From Sodiomyces alkalinus F11 (lineage: Eukaryota; Ascomycota; Sordariomycetes; Glomerellales; Plectosphaerellaceae), in NCBI RefSeq assembly GCF_003711515.1, contig NW_021167090.1, positions 186,001 to 250,000 of the forward strand: a stretch of DNA of 64,000 nucleotides, read 5' to 3'. Numbering within the stretch: position 1 is the first letter of the stretch; every line of letters starts with the position of its first letter. Below, piece after piece: positions 31,632 to 44,249 of the stretch. The translations under genes were made by a program, and so were the position numbers. Under the pieces are notes generated by a model. That model did no database searches, was not told the origin of the DNA, and saw only the letters and a list, made by a program, of their open reading frames with translations.

Positions 31632-34029
31632 ATGGCTCCTCCAAATGGCAAGCATCCTGACACGGAACCAAGGGGGTCGACCCGGAGTTCTACGACGAGC
31701 CGGGACGATGAGGACAATTACGATCTAAGTGCGATGACTGTTGCGGATGGGTTCAGACCAGCCTGGGCGTCTGATATTCCCACAGCCGTACCCTCTCGCT
31801 CCGAGTTTTCGCCAGATTTTGCATCGCAGTCCGATCCATCAAGCTCATCATCCACCGAAATATCGAACACGTCCCAGTCTGACAGACCCTCGAGTATTGC
31901 GAAACCCCCTCCAACCCACGATCCTCTCTCACTTCGATATGATGGCACTTCGGCTCATCTGATGCGGCCCCATCCTCCCCGAACCCCCAGCGCCTCCGAC
32001 GAACCTCCTTCCTCGCATCTTGAAAGCCCGTTCCGAAATCCTTCCGGCCCATCGCACCCTTACCAGATGTATCCTCAGCGTACGTTGAGCGTCACTACCA
32101 CGAGCAGCACGCCTATGTCGGAGCGATCGTATGCCGGACCGCAGAGGCCTACGCACCCTTATGGCCTCTACCCGCAAACCACCGTGCCGGTAGATTCATC
32201 GCATGTCACGGACATTCCGGTGGGTTTTGTCGGTACTCCAGACAACTATCAAAGACGTATCGGACCCGATGGCGAAGAGGCATCCGGCCTCATTGGCCCT
32301 CTCGGCCACACGGAGGAACTACCCCCTTATACTCGGTACCCGGAAGAGGCATATACGAGGAAAGCTGCCGTGGGCGAGGATACCGCCCATGTCACCCCGC
32401 TAGTCACCTCGCAAGCCACTCCGCAAGTCACCCCGCAAGCCGCCCCCGAGGGAGCCATACCTGGCGCCGGTGGAATCGGCCTCGCCACGCGTAACCCCGA
32501 ATTCGAATCGCGGGATGACCTTGATGCACCGCAATCTCGACTTTCGACTCGCAGCGTCACGTCGGACGCCAGCCAACACGAGATCAACACGGCTGCTGCA
32601 GCCTACAATGAAAAGCAAGACGAACGAAAATGGCAACGGCGGGCGAGGAAGCGCTTCTGCGGTGTTGTGCCATATTGGGCACTGTGTCTCCTCGCCCTGA
32701 CCATGCTGGTCATGTTCGTATCTCCCAACTCCGCCTCTCCCCCTTTCTATCTCCCCTTCTCTGGGTCGACTGTGCAAGACTTAGTGCTAACGTTATTCTA
32801 GGGGCATCGTTCTCGGTGCTGTCATTGGCACTGTGTTCAACGGCGAGAAACCCGAGAAAAAGAAGCCCGATGAAGACGCCATTCCCATGACGACTACCGA
32901 CGCAACCGTGGACACCAGGCCACTTCCTACGGTCCCCGCTGATCTACCCCCTCTTGACCTGGGAACTTACATATTGCCCCCTTTGGTTTCCAGTCAGGCA
33001 CCAACTACGTGCTTCAGCGACGTGGCCCAGGCACAGGCATGGACTTGCGATATCCAGTTTAGCATGTATTCGATGACAGTGTCCCGACTAGCTAACGGCT
33101 CACCGGTGTCGAATTATGTCCTGCAGCTCGTCATGAATGGCTCTTCAACGCCGGACTTGCTTACCTGGGGCGCCCAACCGCCGACCATCGTGGACCCTAT
33201 TCGTTTGCGACTTGTCAACGATACGTTTGCTCCGGATCGCGGCCCGGCCTGGTTCGGACAGGCTGCATACAACAAGACGGTCGTCATCGCTGAAGACCGG
33301 TTTCCCACAGTCGATGCACCCTCATCCCGACGCCGCAAGCGGGGAACGTGGGGTTTCGACACCGTGCCGATAACCGGAATGACAGGCGTCATTGGGGCCG
33401 ACGACGGCGACCGGCCCTGGATCTGTACATGGCCCGGGACGCTCTTAGAAGTCTTTATTTACCCTTCGCATAACAACAGTTTTAGCGAAGACTCTGCGTC
33501 CGCCGTTTCAAGGACCAACACCGTTACCGAGACGATCACATTACAAGGGATCAGGCCCACAGCCGAAGAAGTAGGTGAAGAGGAAGAGGAGGAAGAAGAA
33601 GAAGAAGAAGAAGAAAATGAACAAGGAGCAGGGAGAGCAGAGGCATCGCCCACACGTACCTCGTCCAGTGTCCAGTCCGCGGCCACCGGGAATTCGAGGC
33701 TAGCGGCCCCCGCTTACCCGAAGGTTATGAAGATTGAAGAGAGTCGGATATCGGACGACGATTCTCGAGCCGCCGTATGCCGTCAGGTGGAGATCTATGA
33801 CAACGGCCAGAAAGCAACGCCCGTTTTGAACGATAACGGTGAACCCGTTGAGGTCATCATACTCGAGAATCAACGTCTCGTTGCCTTCCATTTCGAGGAA
33901 GTCAGCAACAAGAGGCGATGGGCGGGCAACGGCCCGCTAGTACGGAAGGATGATGATGATGACGACGACGATGATGATGCGGTTTACAGTCAGCTGAGCG
34001 AGTGTGGCTGTATGTGGTGGTTCACATGA
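31632..34029 (+). CDS. Single-pass membrane protein with disordered N-terminus (resembles the fungal DUF7820 family)
   Basis: Model: 31632-32683 and 32802-34029, 759 aa. Residues 1-335 are Ser/Pro/Thr-rich and disordered. A basic segment (ERKWQRRARKRF) precedes one membrane helix (about 343-365). The C-terminal part has TTCFSDVAQAQAWTCDIQFSMYS, a likely disulphide region, NxS/T sites, and a dibasic SRRRKRGTW that could be cut by a Kex2-type protease. A poly-Glu run and a poly-Asp run are coded by triplet repeats. Splicing is ambiguous: the better donor (GTATCT, 32716) gives the wrong phase, whereas GTGTCT at 32684 with TTCTAG at 32801 keeps frame and yields a helix of normal length. I infer a type II-like surface or endomembrane protein. 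The DUF7820 label is from memory of the family pattern and is not certain. Confidence 0.75.
33583..33618 (+). repeat. GAA/GAG triplet run within coding sequence
   Basis: Codes a poly-Glu stretch of the membrane protein. Confidence 0.9.
33949..33979 (+). repeat. GAT/GAC triplet run within coding sequence
   Basis: Codes a ten-residue poly-Asp stretch close to the C-terminus of the membrane protein. Confidence 0.9.
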
Positions 34030-34632
34030 GCTATTCGATATCCGACATTTAGGCGAAAGATACGCTTCAGTGCATCGAGCATCTATCGACTCGTGGACGC
34101 CTACGATGGACATCATGCTGTCGACATTATATATATTTTGTGTATCGCGTGTTTTTCCCCCTCCAGTTCCGGGTTCGACGATTTACATTTACTTGGTTTT
34201 TACAGAGCCCGCGGTTGGCGCATTGCATGCAAAGTTGCCACGCCATTAGGGCGTACCTTTGGGTTGGATCTTCTCCTGTTGCTTTGGCTATTGCGGATGA
34301 TGTACGATGTCTTTTCTGAGGCACAGATAACAAAAGGAGCGAATGTGGGAGGGTGCCTTGTTCTAGGAATCATGGCGATATCGGATGGAATGTTCCGCTC
34401 CCTCACTTCTGTTAGGCATTTAGCTATTTGTTGACTGTTGACTGTTGACTGTTGACTGTTGACTGCCTCATCTATGATAGACAGTTATTTTTGGATATGA
34501 ACCGAAAGAGAGATATCATGCACCTATCAGATATATTTATGCACGACGAATGTCAGGAGTTATGAAACTCTTGCTGGTGTATTTCCCGGTTGTATTAGGT
34601 GGTCTTTAACTCTTTGCCGTGGGGGGAATGAC
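34030..34632. other. Convergent intergenic region
   Basis: This is the 3'-3' interval between the membrane protein gene and the CCDC174-like gene. It contains a perfect heptamer repeat at 34431-34465 and no gene. Confidence 0.6.
34431..34465 (+). repeat. Perfect heptamer tandem repeat (TTGACTG)x5
   Basis: Five exact copies of TTGACTG in a row in intergenic DNA, likely a polymorphic minisatellite. Confidence 0.97.
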
Positions 34633-35757
34633 CTATGGTGATGTCCGTCGGTCCTCATCGCCTTTATCCTCCCGCGTCTCGTTCTCGCGGCTTCCTATAT
34701 CGGCCGCCAGCCCGTCCAGGAAGCTGTCAGCCATCCTTTTGGCACGCCTCTCCTCGAGATTGCGACGCCGTTCTTCGATCTCGCGCCGCCTGGCAGCCTT
34801 GCGGTGGTCTAACTCGCCCCTCTTGTCCTCGGTGCGGCGCCTCTCCTCGTCGAGGCTTCGCATCTCCTCGGCCCGCGCGGCCTCGTCCTTGCTGAACTTG
34901 TAGAAGCCGGCGCCACGGACGCGCACCTCGCTGTCGGCGTCGTAGTGCTTCGCCTCGGGCGGCGTGGGGCTGCGGTCCCGCCGCGCCGCCAGCTCTTCCA
35001 TCTTCTCCTCATCCTCCGGGGCGAAGGCGAGGGTCTGCACCACGTCGCCGCGGATCAGGTTCTGCGGGGCCGCCGGCCGGGCCGACATGCGTTCCAGGTC
35101 TTCCGCGCTGAGGAGGCCGCGCCGGCGTTGCCTTTCGAGGCGGGCGATTTCTGCGCGTGTCCCGCGGCGTAGGCGCCCGAACTCGTCTTCGTATTCGATA
35201 ATGTCCGCTGCGTCCTTCTTGTCCTCGTCGTCGCCGTCGTGCTCTCCGTTTCCGCCTCTCCTGCCACCCGAGTCGTCGTCGTTGTCAGAGTCTGAACTAG
35301 AGACTTCGCCCGTGTCGCGACGTTGGGCTTCACCCTCAGCCCACTTGCGGTCAAAGTCGACGAGGGGTGCCGCCTCGTTCTCTTTTGAAATGTAGTCTCC
35401 TCGTTTCATCGCTGCGTAGAGGCGGGCCTTCTCTTCCATTTTCCGCCGGGCGCGTGCGAGGGTCTCTGCCTCGTCTTGGGCGGGGGCGTCTTTCAGCACC
35501 AGTTTGCTTCCATCTTCGGAGCCGCGCTTCCTGCTGGACGATGCCTGACCCTTTCGTCTGTGAGCGTTGAAGATGCCATCCTTCTGCTGTTTCGAAGGGC
35601 GTGGTCGTGCTGCGGCGGTGCTGGAGGCTAAGGAGGAGGAAGGGTTTGATATGAGGGAGGTAAGTTGGGCTGTAAAGTCGAGGGAGCTCGGGAGGGCCAT
35701 ATTGTTCTTGCGCTTCTTGGGCGGGGGTTGCCCGTACAGGTTCGGGTCTTGAGGCAT
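34633..35757 (-). CDS. CCDC174-like nuclear coiled-coil protein
   Basis: Single exon, 374 aa. Family landmarks are in the expected order: a basic N-terminus with a likely nuclear signal (PPPKKRKNN), KARLYAAMKRGDYI (about 113-126), LVDFDRKWAEGE (about 135), an acidic Asp/Glu-rich linker, IIEYEDEFGRLRRGTRAE (about 185-203), and GAGFYKFSKDEAARAEEM (about 285-302). The last part is the DUF4078/CCDC174 core. The C-terminal 70 residues are a highly charged helix (EERRRNLEERRAKRMADSFLDGL). In animals CCDC174 is nuclear and linked to RNA processing; the fungal role is not established. It is convergent with the membrane protein gene. Confidence 0.85.
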   Translation of the reverse strand: MPQDPNLYGQPPPKKRKNNMALPSSLDFTAQLTSLISNPSSSLASSTAAARPRPSKQQKDGIFNAHRRKGQASSSRKRGSEDGSKLVLKDAPAQDEAETLARARRKMEEKARLYAAMKRGDYISKENEAAPLVDFDRKWAEGEAQRRDTGEVSSSDSDNDDDSGGRRGGNGEHDGDDEDKKDAADIIEYEDEFGRLRRGTRAEIARLERQRRRGLLSAEDLERMSARPAAPQNLIRGDVVQTLAFAPEDEEKMEELAARRDRSPTPPEAKHYDADSEVRVRGAGFYKFSKDEAARAEEMRSLDEERRRTEDKRGELDHRKAARRREIEERRRNLEERRAKRMADSFLDGLAADIGSRENETREDKGDEDRRTSP

Positions 35758-36370
35758 GGCGAGGATATGAATCGGACGCGTAGATTGATCGATGTATATA
35801 TAACTAGGGTATTGCGATTGGTGTATTTGGCGATGTGTTGAGAGTAGCAGTCGGGTTTCGTAGTCCAGGTGTCGGAGTGTTGCTTTCGTGGATCTTGAAC
35901 TTCTCTGGAAGTACTTCCATGCACAAGCCAGGTTTGTGGGGCGACTTTTTGGCAGATAACTGTACTACGGAGTACAACTCGTACAGACAACCTGAAAGTT
36001 CGAATACGGGGTACCTAGGTAATTACAGATACAACTCCTTCGCACCACGCTGTGTCTGTACCTTATGGTGCTCAGTTATGGACCTTGACTGATATTCTGA
36101 AGGGACTTGAAATAAGTTGCGAGTCTGAAAAACAAAGCATTACAGAATCGCACTCGCTTGACTTCTCATTAGTATTATTGTTGGATTTTTTTTTCTTCTA
36201 CTTTCAAGTTACCCCGAAGACATGAAGTGGGCTACTCCTTCTTGCCAACAACGCCGGACCCTGGCCCTAAAGGAATAAAGGTAATGACAGCGCACATTGT
36301 CCCCGTTAGGAAGCGTCGAGAAGAACCCCCAAGATCTCGGCTCCTCCCTTGGAGACAATATTTTTTACCT
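35758..36370. other. Intergenic region upstream of the CCDC174-like gene
   Basis: It holds the promoter of the minus-strand CCDC174-like gene and the 3' side of the next minus-strand gene. TACGGAGTAC-type words occur (35963-35972). No gene seen. Confidence 0.55.
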
Positions 36371-37250
36371 CTAGCTTAAAGCTGGAGGGTGGTTGCTGTC
36401 TCCTTTTGCCCGAATTTGGCGCCTGCGAACCGCCTGGCTGTCGTCTGGAATATGCACTGCAGCGGATGCATCGACATCGTCAACGGCGAGTTCCGGGTAA
36501 AAATCTGGGTTTGACACCTCCTGTTCTGTCGCTACCTGCTGCTCGGGGTATCCACCTAGACAGACGACGCTGTTCCAGAATGTCCTGCCGACCCAGAGCA
36601 CGATATCCAGTAGAATCAGGAACACAACTGGGAGGACGAAGACGCAGCCCAGTAGAATCTGAGATCCGGTCAACTTCGGCTGCCTGTCTCGGGATATTTA
36701 AAGGATGTGACAGTTGCTCAAGCCCATCCTATGAAATGTAAAGGGAAGGGGGAATATACTTACGAAAAAGCCCGAGATGTACCTGAGAATCGTAGCATGG
36801 CCTGACGAAAGCGTGGCGTAGTCCATGAGCGTTCCGAGCCATGAGCTCTCTTTTTCGCCCTGAGCTTTCTCCATGGTCTGATGAACGTTGGCGCAATGCG
36901 ACCCGTTCTGTACTGCCGTCCAAAACCCTGTGTCTGTAAGGTGGTTGAACGAGTGGTGGACTATCACCTCGTGGCAGATCCTAGGCCTATGATGCTATAG
37001 ACCTTTTGACGCGTGGCTGATAGTGCGCAATTCCGTGCACATGAGATGAGAAGACGCAAAAATCGATTATGGGTAAATCGTTGGTGCGCGGCGTTGTGTT
37101 TCCCGCATTGCCATGTCTTACCTTACCGAGGTGAAGCTTCAGGCGCCTAGCGGAATATGACCTGCCCGCGATGGTGACTCCGGTTTTCTTTCCCCTGGGT
37201 ATTTTGGCTTCGACGTGGTCAATATCGATGTCTGGCGAAGAACGAAACAT
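36371..37250 (-). CDS. Small predicted membrane protein of unknown family
   Basis: Model: complement of 36371-36679, 36764-36994 and 37122-37250, 222 aa, all junctions in phase 0. Introns are 84 nt (GTAAGT...GGCAG) and 127 nt (GTAAGA...CTATAG). Exon 1 is basic (IPRGKKTGV, SARRLKLHLGK). Exon 2 has ICHEVIVHHSFNHLTDTGFW and SSWLGTLMDYATLSSGHATIL. Exon 3 opens with PKLTGSQ followed by a strong hydrophobic helix (ILLGCVFVLPVVFLILLDIVLW, about 128-150) and a charged tail. I do not recognise it. Support comes only from consistent splice phases and the membrane segment, so exon 1 in particular could be wrong. Confidence 0.5.
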
Positions 37251-37825
37251 TCGCAGCCCTTTACCATGCTTGGTGCAAGGTAAAGGCCAAGTGCATAGGT
37301 CGTAGCTATGGAAGTTGCCTAGATCAGATTGGTGCGAACTACCCGAGTATGAGCTGATGGAAGTCCATTGCGTAGGCCTCCCAATTAGTACTTCTGGTGG
37401 GTTCGATGTTGTGGTACAACGTAAAGGTAATTACGTGGTAGACGTATCGAAAAGTCACTTGCTACCTTACAGTATGTCTATGATCATCAGGTACCTGTGA
37501 CAATCAAGTGCTCCTTGTTGCTGTCACCGCCTTCTGTATGAGGTAGTGCTACCCCATATTATCCTCCCGTGCTGTTACCATGCTGGAGAAAAGTGCCCCT
37601 CCATTCAAGATCAACATAATAAGGTACTTTACTCTTGGTGGCTTTTGGTTTTCAGAACAAAACGGAACAGATTGACAGAATCCACAAACTGCTTTTTCAC
37701 TCTAGCGACCTATCCGTCTACTTCCCACAGTGTATCCATATCCCCGTCATACCGAATTGCCTTACATACCATCGACCGCTTGCGGCACAGGACGAGACGA
37801 ATCTTGACCTGTTCTCAACTTCAAC
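37251..37825. other. Divergent intergenic region upstream of TRM8
   Basis: It holds the promoters of TRM8 (+) and of the small membrane protein (-). No separate gene seen. Confidence 0.6.
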
Positions 37826-38812
<987 letters not shown>

Positions 38813-39208
38813 TGAACCAGTCACTTAGATGTAAAGCTATGTCCACTATATTCCCGGCCAGCTAGAACGTGATGTCAAGGATATTGAATACAAACCTGGA
38901 AGACATGACTGTTGTATTCATAGTCGTGCATGTGCGACGAGGCTCGGGTGGTTTGACCGAGCGGGACCATATTGTCAGAACACAAATTAAGGTGTCCGTA
39001 TAATGGGAAGGGCTCCCGTTATCGATAAGGCTACCTTACCTTACCTGATCAGGTACCTCTCATATGAAAGCGCCAAGGCCACCTTCCTCACCTCCCCAAC
39101 GTGCTCCCTCCATCCCAGTCCGACATCAGAGGGCCAACACTCACCTCCATCCCTTCGACACGCCATGTGCTTGCGGCAGCGACTCGTTCCACCCAGGCTT
39201 CTCGGAAT
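38813..39208. other. Intergenic region between TRM8 and the sorting nexin gene
   Basis: It contains the TRM8 3' end and the leader of the downstream gene, with TACCTTACCTTACC-type words at 39031-39044. No gene seen. Confidence 0.6.
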
Positions 39209-42200
39209 ATGGCCCTCCAGAAAAGGGAATTAATCCTTGCTGGGATCGCATGTTTCGTCGCCTGGGGTTACGCCGTCAGCTGGGTCCCGGCGCTGCGGTG
39301 GGCCGGCCATGCTTTTGTCACCGGTCTCGTCCTCGCGACGCTGGGCCCCCTGGTCGCCATCTTCATTACGTCTCGCGGCTCCCGGCTTACCTCACGGCAT
39401 CGATCCCCACGTCCGAACGGCGTCGCTTTCCTCGCGCCCAAAACTTGGACGACGGATACTGCGAGCTTACGGAACCGACAGGCCTACGTCAGGGCACCCC
39501 TCTACGCCGACTCGCCCAACGTTTCCAACGCCCTCGATCAGCTCCTCCATCTAGTCGTTCGTGATTTCGTGGTGTCATGGTACGGCGGTATAAGCAAGGA
39601 TCCGGTGTTTCCGAACCAGATCGACAAGGTTGTGCGCATCGCCCTCAGCAACATCGGGGATCGCCTGGCTGGGCTAGACTTGGCCGAAATCGTGACGAGT
39701 CGACTAGTCCCTATTCTAACTACACACTTCAAAGACTTTAGCGATGCAGAGCGCTCGGTTCGCGGGAGGAAGCTCAACCGATCCGTCACCGAGTCCGAGG
39801 AGCTCGACCTTGCGATTGCTTCCAAATACAAAGACGGAAAGCTACACCCTGCCGCCTCCCTGGCCTTTTCCGACATGAAGCTCGTCCAGCAAGATTATCT
39901 ACGCAACCTCGTCTCCGATATTCTCCCTCAGGTTCTCCCGCCGAACCTCCTAGCGAGCCGGGCTGTTTCCATCATCGTCCGAGAGCTCGTCTCCTGCGCC
40001 GTTCTGTTTCCCGTCATGCAGGCCCTGGCCGAGCCCGATACTTGGAACCAGATCATGGAGAACTTTGGGCGCTCCATGTTACAGGATCGGTCGACTGTCA
40101 GGAAGTTGAGGGCTGCTCTGGATCAGCACGCCTACCCCACTCCGAGGTCCAGCAAAGCCGCCATCATCCCGCGCCTTGTGCCGGGCGACAGTGAGCGCAA
40201 GTTCGAGAAGTTTATTCGGGCTATTCGGAAAGTTAACAACCTCTCCGATGCTCGGCGCCTGCGAAGCGAAGTAGCAAGCCAACTGAAACGCGACTCGCAA
40301 CAGGAGAATCAGGACCAAGTCTACCTTCGCCGCTTGGACATGGGTAAACGCCTGCTAGACCAGCGAGTCCATTACCTTGCCGTTGGCGGGGACCGGAGGG
40401 CACCTCCAGCGGCAGTAGCACAAACTCCACCAGCTCCCAGAAAGTCCAAACTTGAGAACGCATCACTTGTAGACCTCCTTCGAGATTCGGCCGGCCTATC
40501 TTACTTTATGGAGTTTATGGATCGGCATCGTGTTCTTCCACTGGTTCAATTTTGGCTCGTCGTGGATGGCTTCAGGAATCCCTTGGAAGATGAGGAGGCG
40601 AATGATGAGCAATTACCTCCCCAACTGCCCATGTGGACGGACGCGGACCGTCTCGACCTGGCTCAGATCGACCAGGCCTACCTGTCCAAACCGGAACTTA
40701 ATGTCTCGCCGGCTGCCCGGGCCGAAGTGCGAGCGTTTCTCGATGCTGGGAGGAAGGCAACTCCGGAGCAGCATTACAAGGCGCGGCGGGCTATCCTCAG
40801 GGCGCAGACATCTGTATTGGAGAAAATGCAGGCGAAGTACTTCCCAAGCTTCAAGAAATCGGATCTGTTCTACAAATGCCTTGCTTCGCAAGAAGCTGCA
40901 GCTATGCCTTCGCCGGTTCCGGGTGCAGGTCCCGAACCGGCGGGGCTGGAACAGCCAAACGCCCGGTTGCCACAGCTTCAGATGCCCCGGCCTTCGCAGG
41001 GCAGCCAGAACAAGCCCAGACCAGTCCCACGGCTGGCTCCTCGGCTTGCCTACCAGCAGGCAAAACGCGCTGGATCAGCGTCAGACCTCAAGTCGCTTAG
41101 CGCGAATGTGCCCTCCATCGAAACTCTAGCCGGTGCCCGGCGCTCCTTTGACGATAGCGCGCCAAATCCTCTGTTTGATGATGACGACGTCGACAATGAA
41201 GGGTTGGCGGACTCGGTTCAGAGTTTAGACCAAGACGGTGTTACCCACAACGTGCCTGATAGTCGAGTCGTTCAAGCGATGGAAGAGGCGCTGAGCAATA
41301 TCATGGAGGATGGGGATCGGCCCAACACGGCTGAGGAGTTTCGCGAGTCCCTATTCGGCGTCGAGGAAAGCATGTCTGCGAGTCTATTTTCCGTCGATGG
41401 TGAATCTAACAGAGGATCCATTGATGCAGGCAAGTTAGCGCAGCCAAGCAAGGATGGCGAGAAACCAAGCCTTTCATCACTGGGCCTCGTAAGCGCAGCA
41501 TCTCGTATCGGGGTATTCGAGGATGACGACCTGTTCGGTGACGAAGATCGGTATATTTCGGAAGAGCAAAACGATCTCGGGGAGGACGGCGCGGACGATG
41601 ACGAAGACCAAGTCCACGAAGCCGAGCCAGGAGACCTCGGCTTGGCAGAAGCCATCACGGCCTTGTCGAACGACATTGACAAATTGGTCGCCCAGGACGC
41701 CATAGTCGAGTCCCTCACCAGGAAGGCGGAGCTAACAAACAACACGGCGGAACTGCGGATTCTCAAGAAGTCCAAGGCTAGTCTGCAAAGAGAGATTCGT
41801 CGCAAGGAGTTGCAGAGGCAGCAGTACGTGATTCAAGAGAGCGACAACAGCCTGTATGGAAGGTCGACCATCAGGATCAAGTCGATCCAGGTGGGCCGGG
41901 AAGACGACGGGCGAGAATTCGCGCTCTACGTGGTCGAGGTGCAGAGGGATGCAGGGGAGAAGATGCCGGCGGCGACTTGGATCGTCACCCGGCGATACAG
42001 CGAGTTCCACGAATTGCATCAGAAGCTCCGGTCCCACTATCCCTCGGTCAGGAATCTCGACTTCCCCCGGCGGCGGATGGTGATGAAGTTCCAGAGCGAA
42101 TTCCTGCGGAAGAGACGAGCGGCTCTGGAGACTTACCTCCGCGAGCTGCTACTGCTGCCGGAGGTTTGCCGAAGCCGCGAGCTGCGGGCTTTCCTGTCGC

Positions 42201-43025
42201 AAAGTGTCATCGCGCAAGGACAGGATCTGCTGGACCGCCAGGACAAGAAAGACATGATGACCAGGTTGTACGACTCTGTAACGGACGGGATGGAGGATAT
42301 CCTCGGCAACATCCCGGTGCTGGATCAGCTGTCGCTGGCGGGGCAGAATCTGATCGCAGCGGCCACCAACCAGCTGAACGCGATGCCGCTGCCGGCGAAC
42401 GAGGACGGGACCAGCGCGGCCGAGGCGGAGGCGGAACTGAACGCCTTCGAGAACAAGGAGCTGGAGCCGTTCATCAAGCCGATCTGCGACATCTTCTTGG
42501 AGGTGTTCGAGCTGAACAGGGGCAACAACTGGCTCCGCGGGCGTGCCGTGGTCGTGGTGCTGCAACAGCTGATGGGAGGCACCATCGAGCGCAAGGTACG
42601 AGACAACGTCAAGGTGCTCATTCAGGAGGAGGCAGTTCTCCGGTACATCGGGCTCGTGCGGGACATGCTCTGGCCCGGCGGCCAGGTCAGGAGAAACAAG
42701 CAGCCGCGAAGCGCCTCGGAGAAGAAGAAGAGCCGAACCGAGGCCAGCCTGATGCTGGCGACCTTGGTCCCTGATGTGGCTGGAAACGTGGTGGGAAGAG
42801 CAAACGCTCAGGCGGCTAGCCGGCGGATCTTCGCCACTTTTAACAATTCGAGGCTCAAGTAAGTACGACGACTGTCGTTCCCTTTCATCTCACTCCTGCA
42901 TGCCTCTCTACATAGGGAGACCATACAAACTTGACTGACACGGAATGTGTAGTGCGCATTTGGCTTTTACTTTAATGGATGAAATCGTGGAGATTCTTTT
43001 CGAGCAGAAGAAGCCCACCGGCTAG
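39209..43025 (+). CDS. MDM1: Mdm1/SNX13-type sorting nexin (TM-PXA-RGS-PX-nexin C)
   Basis: ER-anchored tether; in yeast Mdm1 links ER, vacuole and lipid droplets through its PX domain. Model: 39209-42858 and 42953-43025, 1240 aa. The intron starts GTAAGT inside CTCAA and ends GTAG, restoring NSRLNAHLAFTLMDEIVEILFEQ. The start is the ATG before ALQKRELILAG; the frame upstream has only a GTG. Residues about 8-55 hold hydrophobic segments. PXA is at about 85-280 (LLHLVVRDFVVSWYGGISKD). An RGS domain follows at about 420-560 (LVDLLRDSAGLSYFMEFMDRHR, LVQFWLVVDGF). An acidic linker and coiled coil are followed by PX at about 880-1000 (WIVTRRYSEFHELHQKLRSHYP, FPRRRMVMKFQSEFLRKRRA). The nexin C domain is at about 1080-1170 (FLEVFELNRGNNWLRGRAVVV). 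Full length. Confidence 0.95.
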
Positions 43026-44249
43026 TTGAACGTTGTATCTGTTATGAATTGCACGGATGGTGTTGTGGCGAACACAATGGGTGCTTTGGGAAAGGAAAAG
43101 GAGAAGAATTTAGGGTGTTGTTTGTTTGGGGGGCGGACAAGCGTGCAGATGCCATGGACATGGGAATGGATTCAAGCGAAACAAGACAGACAATAGTAAT
43201 AAAGACGAAGTGTGCAGGATGTGCGGTAAGTGTTCCTCCGAAGATATCTATATACGTGCACTTGAGAGAGCAAGGATACCGGTACAATGTATAAGGTAAG
43301 GTATGAAGCTCGGAGATCAGTGATTGAGGTACTTGTGCAGATGAAGACACACAACCCTCGCGGTACCTTGGTATCTTTAGAGCAGTGGGTCCTCGATCTA
43401 TACCTTACCGTCTAGAGCATAAGTCGACTATTGAGGACTCGCCAGAGAACGTGGACGCGCTTCGAGGCTATTATTACTTCGTATCCCGTACAGACACATT
43501 TGAATACTTGGAATACTTTGGACGCCAAAATCACCGTTGAATGTGTGTGACGCCGTCGGTCGGAAAGACGCCAAACCAGAAGAAGTGTTAGCTAAGCAAT
43601 GAAGTGTTAGCTAAGCAAGAGCAGGTATGCACAGACCACAGCCGCACCGGCACCTGGTGTTACCCAAGCGGGGAAAAGAAGCACATCGGGGTTTTTGATT
43701 GGTTGTAAGCTTGCGCTCGTGGGGGGTGATTGTCCTCCACCTTTACCTCACCTGAACAGTTTCGGGTAAGGTCAAGTCAAGTTCCTTGCTCTTCTTTCTT
43801 CCACCCCCGGCCGGTCCTCCACTCGACCTCCTAGGCTCTGCAAACCACAAAACACCACGCTCCCCAATTCAGAGTTTGTCCCAACATCTTCGCCTCCTCC
43901 TTCCCCCCCAAATACCCCAGTGGAGTAGGATTTCCATCAGGACCCCAGCTCGTCGCGAACGTGGATTTGGCGCCTTCTGTTGTCCAAGATACCCCCTCTG
44001 CGCCTACCCGACATTTGCCAAGGTCGCGCACCTTGCCCAACCGCAAGGTCACACGGCCTCCCCAACCTCTCACCGCCGGCGCCAGCGCCAGCGCGTCCAT
44101 CTCAACGTCTCGCCCGTCACCTGTGCCTCACTTCAGGGTTCTTACATTGCTTAGCCCGGGTTGCATGCGCTACATGCTCTAGATTTCATCAATCATCACC
44201 AGTTTCTTTAAACCAGGCTCATCAATTCCCACGACGTCGGCTGCCCGTC
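43026..44249. other. Intergenic region upstream of the SR-type gene
   Basis: The first part is the 3' region of the sorting nexin gene. A 19-bp tandem duplication lies at 43582-43618. From about 43740 the DNA is C-rich and probably forms the leader of the RNA-binding protein gene, with several upstream ATGs. No separate gene seen. Confidence 0.55.
43582..43618 (+). repeat. 19-bp tandem duplication
   Basis: GAAGTGTTAGCTAAGCAAT is followed at once by the same sequence with one end difference. Confidence 0.95.

Noticed and set aside
39101..39208. Upstream extension of the sorting nexin frame
   Set aside because: The extension begins at GTG; the first ATG (39209) directly precedes the expected N-terminal membrane segment.
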